Shown here: in pieces, positions 60,759-64,000 of the stretch
Position numbering within the stretch: the stretch's first letter is position 1
How the letters are laid out: each line of letters begins with the position of its first letter
Assembly (NCBI RefSeq): GCF_002105155.1
Contig: NW_019029059.1
Coordinates: 1 to 64,000, forward strand
Reading direction: 5' to 3'
Origin: Lobosporangium transversale
Taxonomy: Eukaryota > Mortierellomycota > Mortierellomycetes > Mortierellales > Mortierellaceae
DNA length: 64,000 nt
Translations under genes and position numbers: made by a program
The notes under the pieces: model-generated
The model's database searches: none
What the model was told of the DNA's origin: nothing
The model's input: the letters and a program-made list of their open reading frames with translations, nothing else

Positions 60759-61004
60759 ATGAAGGCCTCGTTTTTTCGCGCGCTTGTCGGCGGGCTTGTA
60801 GTTGCCATGGCTACTGTTGCTGTGGAAGCCATTACATGTCAGGAACAAAGAGGATACTGTGTCAGTGGTGACTCTGCTTGTCCCCCAGGCACTACACCCG
60901 TCCGTTGGGATACTGGTTGCTTCGATGCTCAATTCTCCAATGCCAAGCATGATGATCTTTGCTGTGCCCGTTACGTTGTCAACAACAATAATCATAATAG
61001 CAAT

Positions 61005-61073
<69 letters not shown>

Positions 61074-61133
61074 AGTAATAATAATAATAATAATAACAAT
61101 AATAATAATATTGATAACAACAGTAATAAATAG
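60759..61133 (+). CDS. Small secreted six-cysteine protein with polyasparagine tail
   Basis: 124 residues. The N-terminus MKASFFRALVGGLVVAMATV is a clear signal peptide with probable cleavage near residue 24 (VEA|I). The mature part holds six cysteines (27, 34, 41, 54, 68, 69) within about 45 residues, enough for three disulfides, then turns abruptly into about 50 residues that are almost all Asn, encoded by an AAC/AAT microsatellite. No family recognised; small secreted Cys-rich proteins are often effectors, antimicrobials or wall proteins, but nothing here decides. The ATG follows a 22-nt A run, so the leader is unusual. The repeat tail may vary in length between strains. Confidence 0.75.
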
Positions 61134-61929
61134 CCTCCAAGTATTAAGTATTAAGTATCATTTTATATACTTGTCCAATACCATAGTGTAAGGTCCCAAT
61201 ATCCGGATCTTTATGCCCTCGCATGTATTATTGTTTCCCTCATTCTCAATATACTTAAAAAGGTATGAAGACAATAGTGACAATATTGGCAACAAGTTAA
61301 CTAACCCCTTACGAAAGTCTATTTCTCTTGTAAATACCAATAAGGTCTTGGTTGGAGATGTAGGAACTAACTCAAAAAAAAAAAAAAAAAAAAAAAAAAA
61401 GAGAGAGAGAGATAAATGCAGAGGTGAATGTAAAAGTGAATATGAATGCAGAGCGGCAATGTAGAGGAGGACAGAAACAATGGACAAGGATGGACTTGCG
61501 GATATCTTTGCTTTGGTTTGCTTCGCTTCTTGAAAAGCGGACAGAATTAAACTTCATTTGGCATTGGATTAACGACCCTGCAGGAGGAACGCGTTCGTAT
61601 AACTTGTTTTGACTTTTTCCGGCTCTTGCAACTCAAAAACACAGGCTTAGATCCTCTGATACATGCGGCACAGTGTAGATGAACGCATGACATAAAGTCG
61701 ACTTTGGCTACAAAGAGAGTGATTGAACCAAAAAGAGGCCTAAATGATGAAGCTGACAGCAAAGGCGTGCGTCTGCTCATGACACGGAGAAAAGAGTTCA
61801 TGTCATATCTACTCATCTCCTCAAACACAGCCATAGGCACCCCTTCTTTCCCAGGAGACTCAAACTCAGGAACTCAGGAACTCAGGAGCCATGTCTTCCT
61901 AATCAGACTCTAAAGCTGTGTTCACTAGT
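61134..61929. other. Gene-free stretch
   Basis: Contains a poly-A run (about 61,375-61,400) followed by (GA)n and short open frames of no recognised family. It marks the return to accessory sequence. Confidence 0.5.
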
Positions 61930-63200
61930 CATATTCCAATATTCTGATGTTGTGCGATCGGAGTAAATTATCCACGAGCTTGAGTGTATCTAGATTGTGA
62001 TCCACAACGCAGAACACTTTAATATTCGGCCCATTGCTTACAATCCACGCCGCATCCTCAGGTTGCATCTGCCGATGCTTATCGCGGTAGAGGTTTAAAA
62101 ATAATGCAGCCTCTTCAGGAAACTGTGATCGAGCCAGCTTCCCTAGCTCCTCTCAAGAAAGACCTGCATTCTATCAGGTACTGCGCTTTGTGTATTGAGT
62201 TCCAGTGCCTCAATTGTATCGCAGAGTTTGCGTACTTCCTGTCCATGATCCCAAGCCTCCTGATCACCCACTAGTGATTCTCGCATAGTGAACGGGCCTA
62301 CCTCACATCTGGAGACATGTAGCCGTCTTAGTGCAGTCATCCGCCTGAGAATCGCTGCCATATCCTTGTCCTCTATTTTCGTACGGAGACATAGTTCCGA
62401 TAGATTTGTTAATGTGAAGAAATAATCAAGAAATACTGCCCTGTAGAAACCTGTGGGCGAATGCTCTCAAGGCTCACTAATCTCAGAATCCAATGATCTT
62501 AGTCCTGGGCGCCTCCTAATCCACATGCCGAGGCAATACCAGGGCGTATGTGGATACGGGGCCTTGGATATAGCAACGTGCTCGCAGCGTAATGCAGTTA
62601 CATTTGGAAAAATGAATGTATCCGTGTCGTCATCCAAGAAGTTGAGAGGAAGCCGAGCGAGGTTTGTGTCCTCCATATCCAAGCACCGCAGCCTCTTACA
62701 GAGTTGAAAGAATAGATCGACTTCATCATCTCTTATATCTAACTGGATAGAATCAAGTCTTCAAGATAGATGCATTCCAGTATTGCTCCCCATATCCCTT
62801 GTAAATTCATGTATTTAAATTTAAGCTTAGCGATTGTGAATCTATGGGCCTTGATGAGAATGGGAGGACCTTCTGGGGTAAGAAGACTTGGACGTCTGCC
62901 GAATATCGTACCGCAGATGATATGCTTAAGGCGGTTGCAACCTTGCAATGACTCGTACTCCCCTAGGAAATCGTCCAAAACCACAAGCTACTCAATGGTC
63001 TCCTTGTGTTTCTTCAGTGCTTTCATAGCGTGGCATGGGCTATAGCTAATGATGACCTTTTTCCAAACGAGGCTGACAAGTGCATTGTAGAATGTTTTGG
63101 GGATGCGAAGACATTTGACAAGGTCAGCTTGGGAGAGGAAGTCACCAACAAGCGAAACAATTTCGGGGATCTCTAAAGGATCCAACTTGAGGCTGTACAT
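61930..63200 (-). pseudogene. F-box/LRR pseudogene
   Basis: Minus-strand start at 63,200 (MYSLKLDPLEIPEIVSLVGD, then SQADLVKCLRIPKTFYNALV). The frame stops after KKHKETIE at about 62,988. Family segments follow in other frames: YESLQGCNRLKHI, NLQGIWGAILECIYLEDL, LARLPLNFLDDDTDTFIFPN, MWIRRRPGLRSLDSE, DMAAILRRMTALRRLHV, RKLCDTIEALEL, and a C-terminal AAWIVSNGPN-like piece near 62,030. At least three stops or shifts are present. Confidence 0.85.
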
Positions 63201-63789
63201 CGTGCGAAGAGAGTTGAGTTTATTTAAAGAGCCGGGGGTGGCTGGGAATTACAGAGAAGCCTCAAACACTGCGACATAGAGAGTGGGTGCTAACAATATC
63301 CCTTGGTCTGTGGCAAGCCGAAATTAGGTTAAATATTCATGAAGAGAAGAATGGTATTGCTCAAGCATACGAAAACTATGGTTATTCTGCTTACAAATTT
63401 GCAAATGAGGATTCGACTTTCCAATCATTGTTGCCTCAAGTGCCTAACTGTGCCGATGAAGGGAACCCTCGCAGTCCACGCTGCTGCCATCTTAGACTTA
63501 AACTTCTCAGGTCGTATTAAGAAGGCATTTGCGCGAGGTACATCCCACCGATATTTCCAGCGTCAACCGCATCACGATAAAATACAATATGACTCTAGAA
63601 AGATAAGAGAGTGTGGTAATGGCAGAAATGTTAGCATTTTGACCAGATCAAAGAATATATTGCTATCAAGGAGATATAAACGCCAGCTAATGGAGAGTCA
63701 GAGCATATGTGCGAAACGCGAAACAGATTCAATCAGAAAAAACTAACAATGCATCAATGTATACAGATCAAATAAAAATAAAATAAAAA
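63201..63789. other. Unrecognised stretch upstream of the F-box pseudogene
   Basis: Contains short plus-strand frames (63,287-63,520 and 63,339-63,746) with mixed composition and no recognised family, and a short aaataaaa repeat at about 63,768-63,797. Confidence 0.4.
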
Positions 63790-64000
63790 TAAAAATTGTG
63801 ACCACGCTCATCTTCGAATATATATGTCTTGTAGATGTGCAAGGCTTCAAGGTGTGCGCATTCCAGTATTGTCCTCCATATCCCCCGCGAAGCTGGACAC
63901 CCCAAATCTTAGTATAGTGATTGTGGAACTGTGAGATTTGAAAACCTAAATCCGATCGGACGAGCTCTCGTTTATATGTATATTCGATGGACTGGAGACG
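63790..64000 (-). pseudogene. F-box/LRR gene fragment at the window edge
   Basis: The minus strand reads HSSTITILRFGVSSFAG, then after a 1-nt shift GIWRTILECAHLEALHIYKT. This is the same LRR segment (IWG.ILEC.HLE.L) as in the other F-box genes here. It continues beyond the window on the upstream side, so its start is not visible. Confidence 0.7.

Noticed and set aside
60802-61191. Poly-Thr frame overlapping the secreted protein
   Set aside because: Out-of-frame reading of the AAC/AAT repeat; the frame with signal peptide and cysteines is preferred.

Overview
This is nuclear DNA of a filamentous fungus. GT-AG introns of about 75-100 nt, repeated F-box/leucine-rich proteins opening with the signature KLNPLEIPEII, a two-finger GATA regulator and very many long poly-A/poly-T tracts point to Mucoromycota, most likely Mortierellomycotina. 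The assignment rests on family recognition, not on a marker gene.

The window has two parts. Bases 1-40,400 and 61,900-64,000 are accessory sequence: transposons, nested MITEs, solo LTRs, decayed gene families and a large inverted repeat. Bases 40,900-61,130 are ordinary single-copy genome with five genes separated by low-complexity AT-rich DNA: a GATA factor, a DUF1308-type protein, a class I methyltransferase with two kilobase-scale introns, a dithiol glutaredoxin, and a small secreted six-cysteine protein with a polyasparagine tail.

The most interesting locus is a DNA transposon at about 3,154-9,064. Its spliced reading frame, broken by three small lesions, encodes a Pro/His/Tyr-rich leader, a GCM/WRKY-like zinc finger, a MULE-like DDE transposase core, an AT-hook, and a ubiquitin-specific-protease-like cysteine peptidase with its Cys, His and Asp boxes intact. 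A 740-bp MITE is nested in its left end, and a truncated Rif1-like gene follows directly on its right.

Further along are an F-box/LRR gene (12.0-13.6 kb), a conserved fungal gene with a PD-(D/E)XK-like motif interrupted by a 331-bp hairpin MITE (15.5-17.3 kb), and a nearly identical inverted repeat with arms of about 2.3 kb (20.45-28.14 kb) belonging to a dispersed family that also has a copy at 0.47-2.79 kb. Then come an F-box pseudogene, a DUF6589 pseudogene split by a 171-bp solo LTR with a 5-bp target duplication, an 88-bp hAT-type MITE with a perfect 8-bp duplication, a RecQ-like helicase pseudogene, a second solo LTR of the same family, and two more decayed F-box genes. F-box remnants return at 61.9-64.0 kb. 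The accessory parts look like a repeatedly invaded region where F-box and transposon-associated genes turn over by duplication and decay.
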